From positions 4,563,665-4,627,664 of the forward strand of contig JAKTNV010000024.1 in the NCBI GenBank assembly GCA_022747635.1: DNA of 64,000 nucleotides, written 5' to 3'. The notes beneath the pieces are model-generated. The model had not been told where the DNA came from and made no database searches. It was given only the letters and a program-made list of their open reading frames with translations. Shown in pieces: positions 35,101 through 47,000 of this stretch. This DNA is from Hetaerina americana (Eukaryota > Arthropoda > Insecta > Odonata > Calopterygidae). Position numbers and translations under genes: made by a program. The stretch's first letter is position 1; each line of letters begins with the position of its first letter.

Positions 35101-35883
35101 CCCCCTTTCCCCACGTATCGTGGCATCGGACCCTAGCTTGTTCGACTTTTTGCCTGCGTATAACTTGAGCTAAAAGGTAAAATACTTCTCTCAGGAACGC
35201 CTCCGGGGCTGGTTGAACATAAATGTGCGATGCATTCGATTGTTTCCTGCTCAACTTTGTGGAAGTTTTTGTTCATTAAATGAAGAACTCAATATGTAAT
35301 ACCACTGTTATTTGACGCCTAAGTATGAAACTAGTTGTACCAAAATAAAGAACAGTGGACAAATACATTGTATTCTCCATTTAATGATAAATGTGTGACG
35401 CCTACCATAGGAGTGGACATAATATCAGTAATGCTGCCAAATGATATTCCTTGCATTTCTATGCAGTGAGAAACAAACCAGCGCGTAATTAAGCATGATG
35501 ATAAGATTGTCCTCAGAGTATATTCGTTTGTGGCATATGTAAAAATAGTTAGAGGTCAGTTGCGATTGCGGTCAGGTACGATTTTTAAATGATAGTAGTA
35601 ATAATTGCCGTACTCTTAAACAACATGTATATGGAATATTTGTTGTGGCGAATTTTATTCGGGGTAAAATGATTATTACGATTCCGCATTTTTGACTCGT
35701 GCAACGAAGGATAGAGTGGATGCAAAGAAGGAAACATGGACTCGAGCAATATAGTAAAAGTTTGTTTTACTATCAGAAAGTAGTATCGAGTTCATGTGCG
35801 AGACGCGCTTGAGCGAGTGACTTAATTTTTATGAGGAAGTCAGTAATAACGGTCTTTCATGCTGAGGCTAATATTCTTGGGCA
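32140..35883. other. Long pyrimidine-rich block (32400-34420) and featureless flank
   Basis: For about 2 kb the plus strand is dominated by C and T, with short interruptions near 32780-33120. This yields stop-poor frames of 108-182 codons (32258-32782, 33478-33912, 33860-34408) rich in P, S and L with no domain. Runs of 10 C occur near 33244-33253 and 33964-33972. 34650-35880 is ordinary AT-rich sequence in which I see no gene. The stretch ends at a mariner target TA. Confidence 0.5.
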
Positions 35884-35885
35884 TA

Positions 35886-35912
35886 CTACCTTGATCAAAA
35901 ATTTCCCGGAAT
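35886..35912 (+). repeat. Terminal inverted repeat (transposase 3' side)
   Basis: CTACCTTGATCAAAAATTTC then CCGGAAT; matches the complement of 37181-37207 except for T versus G at position 17. TA lies immediately outside. Confidence 0.93.
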
Positions 35913-35938
35913 TTATTCAGAAAATTAAAAATACAAGT

Positions 35939-37002
35939 TTATTCATCTAAATCTATATTGTCCCCTTCAAAGTAATCCCCATCGACTGCAACACACTTAT
36001 GCCAGCGCTTGATCCAATCCTCGAAACATTTTTTATATTCGGTTTTCGGTATGTCCATCAGTGCTTCCTGCGATTTTTCCATTACTTCCTCTCGGCTGCT
36101 AAAACGCGTTCCCCGTAATGGTTTTTTAACTCGATTGAACAGAAAGAAGTCACAGGGAGCCAAATCAGGTGAATTCGGTGGCTGTTGGATGGTATTTGTT
36201 GCATTTTTCGTCAAAAAATTACGAATAATGATAGCACTGTGCGACGGTTCGTTATCATGGTGCAAAATCCACGAGTTTTCTGCCCACATTTCTGGTCTCT
36301 TTCGGCGAATTGCTTCACGCAAACGTCTCATAACGCCCAAATAATACTCTTTGTTTACTGTCTGGCCTTCTGGCAAAAATTCATGATGCACTACACCGTT
36401 GTAATCCATGAAAACCGTCAGCATTGCCTTCTTTTTTGACTGAAAACGACGTGGTTTTTTTGGTCTCGGCTCATTTGGTGAACGCCATTCACTTGCCTGA
36501 TGTCTGGATTGCGTGTCGTACTCATAAACCCACGTCTCGTCTCCAGTAATGATCCTTTTGATGAATGTGGGATCGGATTCAGCCTCGCAAATCATGTCTT
36601 TTGCGACGTCAACACGGTCTCTTTTTTGCATGAAATTGAGGTCTTTTGGCATGCTACACGACGGAAACCCAAATCATTAACCACAATGTCTTGGGCGGAT
36701 CCATAGGCAATGTTCAAGTCCTCCGCTATTTCTCTGATGGTTAATTTGCGGTTATTGACCAACATTTCTTTTACTTAATCAATTTTTTCACCGACTTTCG
36801 ATGTCGATGGTCTGCCACTGCGTTCATCATCTTCGATTGACTCACGACCACTTCTGAACCGCTCGTGCCACTGGTAAACGACCGTTTTTTTTAGAGAATC
36901 GTTGCCGAAACACTTTTCCAACATTTCCAACGTCCGTGCGCCACTAAATCCGTTTTTTACGCAAAATTTAATACAAGTTCGTTGTTGCAAATTTAAATCC
37001 AT
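35939..37002 (-). pseudogene. mariner transposase (D,D34D), one stop and one frameshift
   Basis: Cut-and-paste DNA transposase acting on its terminal repeats. From ATG at 37000-37002 it shows MDLNLQQRTCIKFCVKNGFS (first helix-turn-helix), QWHERFRSGRESIEDDERSG (linker), and after a TAA at 36775-36777 VKEMLVNNRKLTIREIAEDL (second helix-turn-helix). A frameshift near 36650 joins VACxxPKDLNFMQKRDRV. The catalytic domain is open from 36652 to the stop at 35939, with ITGDETWVYEYD (first Asp), WILHHDNEPSHSA (second Asp) and SPDLAPCDFFLF (third Asp). There are exactly 34 residues between the second and third Asp, the mariner spacing. The C-terminus ends GDYFEGDNIDLDE. All three acidic residues are present; only the stop and frameshift prevent a full product of about 350 residues. 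Confidence 0.95.
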
Positions 37003-37180
37003 TTCTGAAATTGTAAAAAATCGCCAACACACACAGAGATAGATGTACTCTTGGCTACGTAACTTTTGCAAATGTCAAGTTATGACACTAAGATTTAAAG
37101 GGAATATCAACAACAGATGTACCAATTTAACAAAAAAAACAGAACTCAAATCGGAACGATGGGAGCGCCACACGGTGGTT

Positions 37181-37207
37181 ATTCCGGGAACTTTTTGATC
37201 AAGGTAG
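37181..37207 (-). repeat. Terminal inverted repeat (transposase 5' side)
   Basis: ATTCCGGGAACTTTTTGATC then AAGGTAG, complementary to 35886-35912 with one mismatch; followed by the target TA at 37208-37209. Confidence 0.93.
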
Positions 37208-37412
37208 TATTCTTTGAAGACTCGGCATTTGATAGGGTATAGAAGCCAGAGCACTGTATGTGTTAATAGAGTGACCCTCTTGGGTACGTTGATTTCCACG
37301 AGGAATTAGCTCCGTGAATAGAAAACGGGAGCTTATTACCTACTCCGCCATACCCTTACTCGTTACTCGGGAAAGGGAGGGAGAACACGGACTCAAGTGC
37401 TCCTTCTCTTTC

Positions 37413-37920
37413 CATCTACATCTATATAATACCCCGCAAGCCGCCGCAAGGGCGTGTGGCGGGGGGTGTTAGGTCACCAACCGTAAAAAAGAAAAATACC
37501 ACATGCAAAAAAACAACACGGAAAATTACACCCACAGCAGCGCACACACTCATGCAAAAATCCCTTCATCCAATACTCATGCAAACACACATACCGCAAA
37601 ACAACTAAAAACTGCACCCCATGATGCAGCACGAAAGACATCCTACAACACGGAAGCCAGGACACAACAAGCAAGAAATTGAAACATCACTACCACATGA
37701 AAATGCACCACGAAACACTCTACCCCCAAAGAGTCTCTAAATGGCAGGGAATGCGACCCAACGTTACAGGTAGCAGGAATTTGCCCCCGCGGAGAGGGAC
37801 GAGGGATTGAAAGGGAAACTTAAAAACAGATGAACAGAACATGAATGAAGTCATTCGGAAAGAATGGGTTATTATAGCAAAACACATAAGGTTAGTGGAA
37901 GAGCATGCATTTAAATACAA
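37413..37920 (-). repeat. LINE 3' untranslated region
   Basis: Non-coding tail downstream of the RT stop codon. Recognisable blocks are GGGATTGAAAGGGAAAC (near 37810), CTACCCCCAAAG (near 37725) and the terminal hairpin-prone ACCCCGCAAGCCGCCGCAAG (37431-37450). The same blocks in the same order occur at 48468-48850, and the terminal part at 23096 and about 54985, which defines the family. Confidence 0.85.
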
Positions 37921-39956
37921 CTAATTATTTTTTAGACGCTGAGGGTGGCAAGTGGAATTTTTGCTATCTATAACCCTGCAGTTGCTATCCCGTATTGTCC
38001 GTGGGAAGGAGTCCTTTAGTCGGCTAGTTCTGGCATCTATTTCCCGAATTTTATATGCATGATCCAAGCGACCAATGTATGTAGGAGTACGAATAATTTG
38101 CGAGACCTCGGTGCTGAAACATGCGGATCTAAATTTATTTAATAATTTCAATCTTGCATTGAATCGTCTCTCAGCCAATGATTCCCACCCCAAATCCATG
38201 AGCATTTCGGTGACGCTTTGCGTTTTATCGTAGGAATTTTTTACAAAACGGGCTGCCCGTCGTTGAACCTTCTCAATTTCCCGAATGAGACCTTTTTCAC
38301 TCGGATCCCACACGCTGCATGCGTATTCTAAATGAGGCCTTACAAGAGCGTGGTAACAACGTTCCTTGACCTTCGAGTCACTTTTTCCGACAACGCGTCG
38401 AATGAATCCCAATTTTTTATATGCTTGACCGCAGACTTTACGTATGTGAGACCCCCAAGTTAAGTCTTTTGTGAATGTGACACCTAGGTATTTTACCGTA
38501 TCAACTACTGCTAGGTCACCTCCAGCTAATTTGTAAGCAAATCCCGTTGATCTTTTAAAGAAATTTACCACTGAACATTTATTATAATTTAGAGTCAATC
38601 CCCAGTTAGAACACCATTTAGTAATGCAATCTAAATCCTGCTCTAGAATAAAACGATCCTCATCCCCAGATATCTCCCGATAGATCACCGTGTCATCCGC
38701 GAACATCCTAATTTTACTTTTCACTTCGCGGTTCAAATCGTTAACAAAAATCAAGAAAAGCAACGGCCCGATCACACTTCCCTGAGGTACCCCCGACGTG
38801 ACTCGAACGCTGTCGGAACTAGCGCCATCAAGGACTACCCTCTGTTCCCGCTCCGAAAGAAAATCTTTAACCCAACTTATGGCGCCCTTGTTTATACCCG
38901 CGACCTTTAATTTATGAATGAGTTTACCATGTGGAACCTTATCAAATGCCTTTTGAAAATCTAAGAAGATGGCATCCACTTGCCTACCTCTCTCACCCGA
39001 TAAAAGTAAATCATGTGTAAATAATCCTAATTGAGTCTCGCAGGAGCGGGTTTTCCTGAATCCGTGTTGATTGTCACTTAAAAAGTTAATATTGTCTAGG
39101 TGTCTCATTATTGAACTGACAATTATGTGCTCTAAGATTTTGCAACATATAGAAGTGAGAGAGATATAGGTCTGTAATTACTGGGATCCTCCCTGTCACC
39201 ACCTTTAAAAATAGGCGTTATTTGCGCGGTTTTCCAAATCTTAGGTACTTTGCACTCTGTGAGGGATTTGATAAATATAAATTCAAGGTACGGGGCAATG
39301 TTTGGAGCTAAATGTTTTATCACCCTAGCTGGTATATTTTCGGGACCCGGGGATTTGTTGGGTTTAATCTCGTTAAGCAATTTTAGAATTCCTTGTTGGT
39401 CCACTGTTATTTTTTCCATGGGTGGAGTATGTATTGTTTCTTGGAGATATGCGGTGGCAACATCATTCGAGAAAACGCTTTGGAAGAATGAATTTAAGAT
39501 GTTAGCTTTACCCTCACTGTCTGTATGAATTATATTGCTACAATCCCTTAAGCAAGCCACGGTTTGTTTACTCCCATTTACTTCCCTAACATATGACCAG
39601 AAAGCTTTGGGGTCAGTGTCCAAGTGCTCGCAAAGTACTTTGCGTTTAAAGTCCAGTAAAGCGCTACGTAATTGTGTTTTGGTTTCAATTTTGGAGGATC
39701 TATATGTGTCCCATAATTGTTTATTCTCAGGGGATGATGTGTTCACGGCTGCCCTCTTTACCCTAGAGTGTAGCATTCTCTGCTTTCGAAGGGCTTTTCT
39801 AACGTCTTTATTGTACCACCTGGGGTCGCGATTTGCTTTAACGTATTTTATAGGTATGAAATCTACGATTCCTTTTTGCATGATATTGACAAATTCTGTC
39901 CAAGTTTCTTCCACGTTGATATGACTTAAGCGGGTTTTGAACTCGGGTAGTGAAGA
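37921..39956 (-). pseudogene. LINE reverse transcriptase, 5'-truncated, one frameshift
   Basis: Copies element RNA into DNA at a nicked target. The upstream segment (39956 to about 39155) is open from the truncation point and includes the pre-RT region WYNKDVRKALRKQRMLHSRV and the first RT motifs, ending IFKGGDREDPSNYRPISL. There a 1-base deletion or 2-base insertion shifts the frame. The continuation SICCKILEHII leads into the 395-residue downstream frame (from 39108). That frame has motif A AIFLDFQKAFD (residues 46-56), motif B SGVPQGSVIGPLLF (105-118), the catalytic FADDT (136-140), then EKVQRRAARFVKNSYDKTQS and MLMDLGWESLAERRFNARLK. It ends at a TAA at 37921-37923. Motif set and C-terminal domain fit the CR1/jockey group. 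Both catalytic Asp of FADD are intact. Confidence 0.92.
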
Positions 39957-39957
39957 G

Positions 39958-42900
39958 TTTCCATCCGTAAACCAGACTGCATTTCAAAGGATGCTCGTTT
40001 GGAGGTGTGCTCACCTTTTCCTCTCTCGTCTCCCTTATGACCTTCCTCTTTCCCTCAAGCCCACGAAGGGGTTGAAGGAGGTATTATTGGATGCTGCGCC
40101 GCCAATGGTCCCTAGCGCGATCTCTCGGTGTTGTTTCATGTCCGTCCCGTTGATCCGTCCTCCACCGTGAATTTCAGGGTACATTTGTTCCCGGCAGTGG
40201 TTTTTCATTCGAATGGGCGATTCTCCGGAACCTTTTAATGTTTGACGTGAGATTTCGTTTCATTATATCTCGTTCGATTGGCAAATGGTTTCGCAATTCT
40301 CATGATGGAGTCATGATCATGAACCCTACTTCCCCTCAAACGATTTCTTGCGTTAACTGCGAGCGTGAGTAAAATTTAGTTATGTCTCATCAAAGTAATA
40401 TGCCATGCAAAGGTTCTACGATTTTTCATCGAACATTAAGCGGAGTGGATTCCAGTTCTAATCCTGGGGTGCGAGAAATTAACCGGAGTTCTCGGTACGG
40501 TGCATAATCATATGTCAATAATTCATTGCGCCTTGTCAACCCTAATTTTTTCGTGGGAACCTAAAAGACATGACTTTGATCGATTGATTTTCTACGCTCC
40601 GATACTTCGCCTCAACTGCAATGCAGCAACGGTAAAATTTTGTATTAGTGTTTTGATTATCGACCGGTAGTCGCTGATCGAATGGATATAACCATTCACC
40701 TCAATAAAGGCACTAATTACCAAGTTGAAGTTGGCTGATTGCTCTTTGTGCTTCAAATTAATCATGCATGTATGATTTTAGAAATAAAGTTGTAAAACTA
40801 TGCTTTATAAGTAATTCTTGTACGTTGAATTTCCATAAATTGTCTCAATTGCTGCCGTATCGTTTTCTCTTCCTTTCCGATGTCATTTTTATCATGAACT
40901 CGGTCTGAATGTTTATAAAATATTGAAACGCGTTTAATTTTAGTGCGAGTAGGATCGAGTGTTATCAAATTGATGAATAGTTGCAACCAAATGCAGGATC
41001 CAAGATCCCAGAACTAGTTATAAATGGCGTGATGATAATAATAAAATTGGCAATAAATTTAAAATTCAGGGTGTCATACTCTTTAAATGTCAGCCATTTT
41101 ATTGATGGTGAAATGCAGGACAAACCCACTTTTAAACGACTTAATGGGAACCCTTTCCCCTCACGCTCATCCAATCATCTGCCCCCCCCTCCCCCTTTTA
41201 CCCTCTCCATCGTGACCGTTCTGCTTAACTCCCCCCCTGCCCTATTCCTCCTCCCCCCTGCCCTCCTCCTCCTCCCCCCTCTTCTCCTTTGTGTGTGCGC
41301 TTCTGTGGGAATATGTCGCGTAAGTTCTCGATCCTTCCCCGCTCTCTTGTTCCTTCCTTTCGTCCTTCCCGTCGCTTCCTTGCCCGCCCCCGCCGCAGGC
41401 TCCAATCCCACCGACACTACCGAGAATTAATAGACTCGGGACGGTGCGACGTTGCCAAATCTGGATCCGAGTATGAATTCATGGCCTCAGCTTCATAGTT
41501 TTCAGCTTCTTCAGCCTCTCATCTGACGTCGTTTCGGGATAGCATCGTTTTCCGCGTTCTCAAATATCAATTTTTGTCGAGCGGTATGGTTATAGGACCT
41601 GGTACATTCATTCCCCTGGTGCGAGAAGTTGAAAGGAACCGATGTCACTAACCGCAGATCGGAATATTCATGTTTGTATATTGATTGGGAATTGCAGTTT
41701 CATCGTTTATTGTAGTCGCCAAAAACGAATGTTGCATGTCAACTTGAATTCAACTCGACTAATATTGGGTTCTAATTCTTTTCCCGGTAATCATTGAATT
41801 CCGTTCGTTCTCGCTCGTTCTTTTCTGTCCATGTTTGATGAATGTGTCGATTACTTTAGTGCATTAAAAATGTGTGTAATCATCGTAACAATCCTGTCAA
41901 TGTTTATTTTTTAATTATTTAGTCAAAAGTCTTGATGGATATTTACAACAATTTTTTGTTACTTTCAGGTAAGAGCATCACCGAGAACAACTGTTTTATA
42001 GTCTATCACTGCGTGCGTGAAAGGAAAACTCAAACTTAATTCCTGGGACATTTATGATCCAGTGTGGTGAGTTATTAATAATATTATCATTGAATGCTTT
42101 CACCATGCTAGTGCTGTGCAATAGGCTTGGAGTGTCATTTTTTCGCCATGTAGCGTTTTAAGCTTGAACGGGAAATGTTTCTATTTAGCCCAGCTGGATG
42201 TAAGTGTGGTGTATGTGTTGCTATGAATCGCATGAGATTCTGGAGATGCTGATTGTGCAAATGAGTTAGTGTCTGTGAAGAGACGTTTGGTGCGCAGCCA
42301 TCAGAAATTTCTCACAGGGAGCATATAATCAAGCTTCTCCCATCGTAAATTAAACCCGACCATATTTTCGCGATGGCGGATGTGTGGTATCTTCCGCGCG
42401 GTGATTTCCTTGCGCTGACCGCTCACTCTGGCACCAGTGGCATGAATTAGCAGAGGCAATTCTCGCGCCCTTGGGAAAGAGGGGGGTGGAGACCTTTTCT
42501 TTCCCTCGATTTCTTCACTCCCCTTTTCGCGATTCCCTTGGGAAGCAAGAGACCCCGTTTCGAAGTTTCGTCGATGAGTCTCCCTTCCCTCCCCGCCTTG
42601 TCCCTTTTAATGCCACTCACACCCATTCTCCACTCCGCCGCTCACTAATGCATGGGGTGCTCTCTCGAATGTCCCTAATGCTTTTTTCCTCGTCGCTAAC
42701 ATCTTACCATGAAATAGAATTTGCTCTCGTATGCGACCAACTTCAATCCAACAGGCAACGCCCAATCATGGTGACTTAAGTGTTTTGACGTGACTGTTAC
42801 CAGCATTGCAGTCTATGCGGAAAATTCATTACGAGCAGTAATTTGATGCGGGCAATAATTCTTGGCGTGAGCTACTTTTGGGGACCCGCCTGGTACGCAC

Positions 42901-43485
42901 TCGTGTATTTTGAAGTTTTCTTATTAATTTTTAATTCTAAATTCTAATTAATTTTTTGAGTAATGTGTCCTATTAATAGCAATCGTATGTCAAACCGAAA
43001 TATTTGCGAAATAAATATTTGCGTGCCCAATTGATGCGTGGTATAGTGTAAAATAAGGGAAAAAACGTAGAATTTGTATGCCTTGAAGTTAGTTTTTCCT
43101 CAGTCGGTGTTTGTCCACTTAGCTTAATGGTGCACAAAAATTCGTTTCCCTCACCCCAAACGCTACATACGTGCCGGATATTCTCTTGGAAAACAATGTA
43201 GGTGTATTTCTCTATTCAGTCGTTTTTCCACGATCCTTTCCAGTTACATATGTGGATGTTTGGCAAAGTAGCTGGCTCATCCTTGATAGGCTCATCAATC
43301 CTTTGCGTATTCTTGTATTCCCATTATTGACGGGTAGAAACACGATGGGGATGCTATTAATGGAAGCAGGCGTAAAGAAGGATCGGGTTTCTCTGATCCT
43401 CGTCTTTAATATCTAGTTTGCGGCGACCCCCAGCATCGTAGGGTCCCAGGATCGTGGGGTGTTACCGCCTATCGAAAGCTGCTCA
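39958..43485. other. No gene recognised
   Basis: 41180-41400 is C/T-rich with stop-poor frames on both strands. 42470-42780 has a 102-codon plus frame with no domain. The region holds a CAGGTAAGAG string at 41967-41976 that could be read as acceptor or donor, but no exon attaches to it convincingly. Confidence 0.45.
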
Positions 43486-44003
43486 TTTGAAGTGTCCCGG
43501 TGGATTGGGGTGCTCTTCACAACGACATCTTTTCACAATATCACTTATCGTAGCTTGAACAGTCGTCACTTTTGGTCGATCAAGTGTTGGTTTAAAATCT
43601 ATCTCTAAGTTGGGAGTGTCGGCTAATTCTCTTGTTGTCAAATCTCTTCGTCTACGCTTCCGTTTTCTCGGACTCTCTTTCAAAATAGTGAAAAAGTTTG
43701 GCGTCGAATTTCTCGTCTAGATCTTCCATGCGGAGGGAGACCGTGATGAGGTCGTAAACATCGTTGACGTTCTCTTCAGCTTTAACGCCCCTTCATGCGA
43801 CGCATCCATGGCGCTACCTATGATTTTTCTAGCCTTTGGTTGATTCAATTTTCGCTCATATTGCCTGACGTCAGCTGGTGAACATCTGCCATGTGGAGAA
43901 GAAATTGTGTGTGAAAGATCGCGTCTTTGATTGTTGGCGCCACCATCCTTCCTCGCGGGTGATTTGAATAAGGGTTTATTAGTTTTAATAATTTATAACT
44001 TTC
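43486..44003 (-). pseudogene. Unrecognised protein-like frame with two compensating frameshifts
   Basis: One minus-strand frame is open from 44003, encoding KSPARKDGGANNQRRDLSHT, SPADVRQYERKLNQPKARKI and IGSAMDASHEG (to about 43790). In the middle (about 43785-43686) that frame is poor and hits a stop. The next frame instead reads VKAEENVNDVYDLITVSLRM followed by EDLDEKFDAKLFHYFE, which has strongly protein-like composition. From 43683 the original frame resumes as KESPRKRKRRRRDLTTRELA, DTPNLEIDFKPTLDRPKVTT and VQATISDIVKRCRCEEHPNP, ending PGHFK and a TGA. The pattern suggests a once-continuous coding sequence of at least 160 residues with one deletion and one insertion. It has a basic nuclear-localisation-like stretch. 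I do not recognise the family. It could be a host pseudogene, an exon of an unusual gene, or part of a retroelement gag. Confidence 0.5.
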
Positions 44004-47000
44004 CTCGCAGTATAGGTATTCCTAATTAAGTGTATTAGATAAATATGGATTGGAAAAGTTTTTTCTCCTGTCTCCTCATGTTTATACACTCAAGTGCCTC
44101 CTCTTGCATTTGCAAAAAAAAACTGCTTTGTGGTTCTCGCAGTTTAGGTAGTCGGTAATATTTTATATTAAAATGTAAGTTTTGTGGTGCATTCCTGTTG
44201 TGAAATCATCCCCTGCCAAACACGCCCTAGAAATGACGTGCAAATTAGTACATAATTGTACACCAGTGCAGTGAAAAATTATAGTACGTTTCTGCGTACC
44301 CACGTGATGACCTTAGATGCATTCAGAACGCACCCAAATGTGGCCTCTGGTTGTGTTACGTGAATTAGTTAAAAGATGATGCGATCGTCGCAACCGCCGC
44401 AGTCTGCAGCTCCTCTTCAACGACACTCAAAATCGCCAAACTTGGAATCGTTTCGATTTTCGACCATCGTCTTCTCGCTGCAAAGAGAACGGTGATACTC
44501 CTGAGGTGCATCCTCCAGGTGCATCGACTCGCGGTTTTCCCACGACCGCTCCCTCCTCACATCCCCATTCTAATTCGGCCCCTTATCTTTTCGGAATGGT
44601 TCCAGTCGCCGGTGCAAGACCCATCGCAGGGTTCGGAATGCGGTCGTAGTGGAATAATTTATATCGTAGCTGTCATTCACCTATCGACATTTCGTACCCG
44701 AGTGATTCACTACGTACACTATATGAGAATTGTGCTGTGAACTGAGATGGTTAATTGCCATAGAATTTAACGGGTTAAAGTGTAAGAGCGTAACTTCCTA
44801 AGGCATAGGTAAAACCCATTACTTAGGCATAAATAAAATCCAGGATCTTCGCAGAAATGAGATAAGCTTCCAATCTCGACCAGTTAGAAAGCATTTCTCT
44901 ATTCTCTGATCTACTCTAGTTTTTTCGCTCGTGATTAATTAACTGACTATTCACTCTCCTCTTGATCGGGTAGCTTCACGACTTTAGAAACCAAGTAGTT
45001 AATACTGGATTGATAATCAGGATCAATCACATCGCAGCGTGATACCATTAAACCCATTAAGGGAGAAGTTCCGGTCGCCGGTGATTCACGTGGAGAAATA
45101 GATGGTTGAAATTCAGTGCCACCTAGCAGAGATCTTATGCGATGGTTACATTTTAACTCCGATGATATACTTTATGCCGGATGTTTGCTTTAGGAACCCG
45201 GAACATGAGCGAGCCTCTTCACCATCTCCATTCTTGCATTCCTAAAATTTTCCTTCAGTCTGTGAAATCACTGCATCGTCAAGTAGCGTATCACGGTAGA
45301 GTTAATTGATTGAATTTAGGATGATGCCTGCGTGTTACATTGGAGGGGGATAGTCAGTATGGGAGGACCGAGCTCTACTTTTTCTGGTTGATAGACAATC
45401 TTTAAACACACTTTCCTCTGAATTACTCAAAAAAACTTTTCCAGTACCTCATGAGGTTACCAGGCACCCTGATGCAAGACGATAGGCGTATTCAAACAGT
45501 TTATTTGGAAAGCATCAATAAGTCTCGATGGTTAGTGGATATTTTTTAAATGCCCGTGTGCAAATCGTCGGTCGTGATATGCCAATAATGTGGTACGGAT
45601 GGTCGTGGGTACGCCCCGGCATGGGCGTCGTTCCTCAATCCGCGCTCATCCCCGAGCGAGCGGCTATCCCCCAGCGTACCGGTCGTGATCTCTCCGGAGT
45701 CGGGATACGCTGGAGGAGTGCGTGATGCCGCCCCTTTTCCTTCCCGCACCGCCGTTATTAATGTGCGTCGCGCCCCCGACGGGGAGGGGATGATCCTCTG
45801 CGGCGGTGGATAATTTCTCCCGCGGGCGACCCCGGCGACCTCCCTCTCGTCCTCCACCCTTTGTCTCCGCCTCCGCGATTCTTTCATGCATACTTCCATT
45901 TCTCTTTCTACTTGAATTTCTCTGGTCTCGGCGAGGTATAAGTTTCGTTTCCTCCCCCCTCCGACCCACGCGCTCAGCCCGGTCGCAGATCTCCGGGATT
46001 TGAGTCCGTTCGAGGTAGTGTTCTCTCTACTTGGAGGCGATGGCTCCTTCGTAGTGTGGGGATCAGAATGACTACCAAGACGGCTCTAAGGAAAATTTTA
46101 CTTAATTCTAAATATCCAAGTGTATGGGGTTCTTATTTAATAGCTCACCTCAACAACATCTCTAGCATGCGTAGGCAGGTATTTTGAATTAAGATTCCGT
46201 ATTGCTTGTATGCTGTTTTGTGTATTATTTCCAACTGATAGATTATTTCACAAATCTAATAGAAAGTAACATTCAAGCAAAGTTTGATTTTGATGTTGCG
46301 TGCCTAATGGGGAATCGGCGGCCCCTTGCTTCACACATTAGCCGTGGTTTGTAGGGTAACGCGTCAATCAATGTTTTGCAAATTTTACCTCTCGCGTGAG
46401 GAGACAGCTGCTAGGAGTTGCATAGAAACCAGGGTGAGAGCTGTGGATGAGGATGACCAGCGATATCCAGGGTTACGGGGTATTGCCAATGCAAGGTAGA
46501 TTAAAGACAAAATACAGTGAATATTTGCAGAGCCGGTTGAAAATATGGGTGGGACTATAATTAAGAATGTTATGCTCCTTTACGTGTCGTATTTTACAGG
46601 GGGTGGGGGCTTTAAGACGTTTTGGGGAAGCTTTGAGGTTTTAAATCGAGTTTTGCATAAGCTTTTTGAGGAGACATTTACGCTTTACCGAAACACAATT
46701 TTATTTTGAGATTATCGTTGCACAGTTAATACGAAGTACATGTTGTTTACATGAAGGTTAACCTTGCATTCTCAAATAGAGCGTCGTAATTTCCCTGAGA
46801 ATAAATACTAAGTGCGACTGGATTCTCTGGAAGTACTTAGAAATCACCACATTTTTGTCAGCCTTCTTGTACCAGACATACCATTTACGTGTAGATTACT
46901 ATTATCTTATAAATTTTTTGAGACTTCTCATCTGTTTCGCCACATTTTTGGCGTTACTTTGGCCGTACGGAGTAAGGACGTTATTGGTGGCCCGGGGATA

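Larger units (their letters stand above)
35886..37207 (-). mobile_element. Full-length mariner element
   Basis: The 1322-bp element is bounded by TA duplications (35884-35885 and 37208-37209) and by terminal inverted repeats of about 27 bp that differ at one position. It contains a single transposase gene on the minus strand. Length, ends and gene layout are those of a complete mariner. One premature stop and one frameshift disable the gene, so this copy could now move only with help. Near-identical ends suggest the insertion is not ancient. Confidence 0.95.
37413..39957 (-). mobile_element. 5'-truncated CR1/jockey-like LINE
   Basis: A non-LTR retrotransposon on the minus strand. It has a reverse transcriptase frame (37921-39956), a roughly 500-base 3' UTR (37413-37920) and a 3' end of the form TATATAGATGTAGATG. 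It stops abruptly at about 39957, inside the linker between the endonuclease and RT regions, so the endonuclease and any ORF1 are absent. That is the expected product of incomplete target-primed reverse transcription. TTTCCATC occurs at both edges (37409-37416 and 39958-39965), but part of it may belong to the element. One frameshift and no internal stops imply a relatively young insertion. Three further 3'-end copies lie in the window. Confidence 0.88.

Noticed and set aside
36009..36706. Plus-strand frames across the mariner
   Set aside because: They are antisense shadows of the minus-strand transposase.
39250..39924. Plus-strand frames across the LINE
   Set aside because: They are antisense shadows of the minus-strand reverse transcriptase frame.
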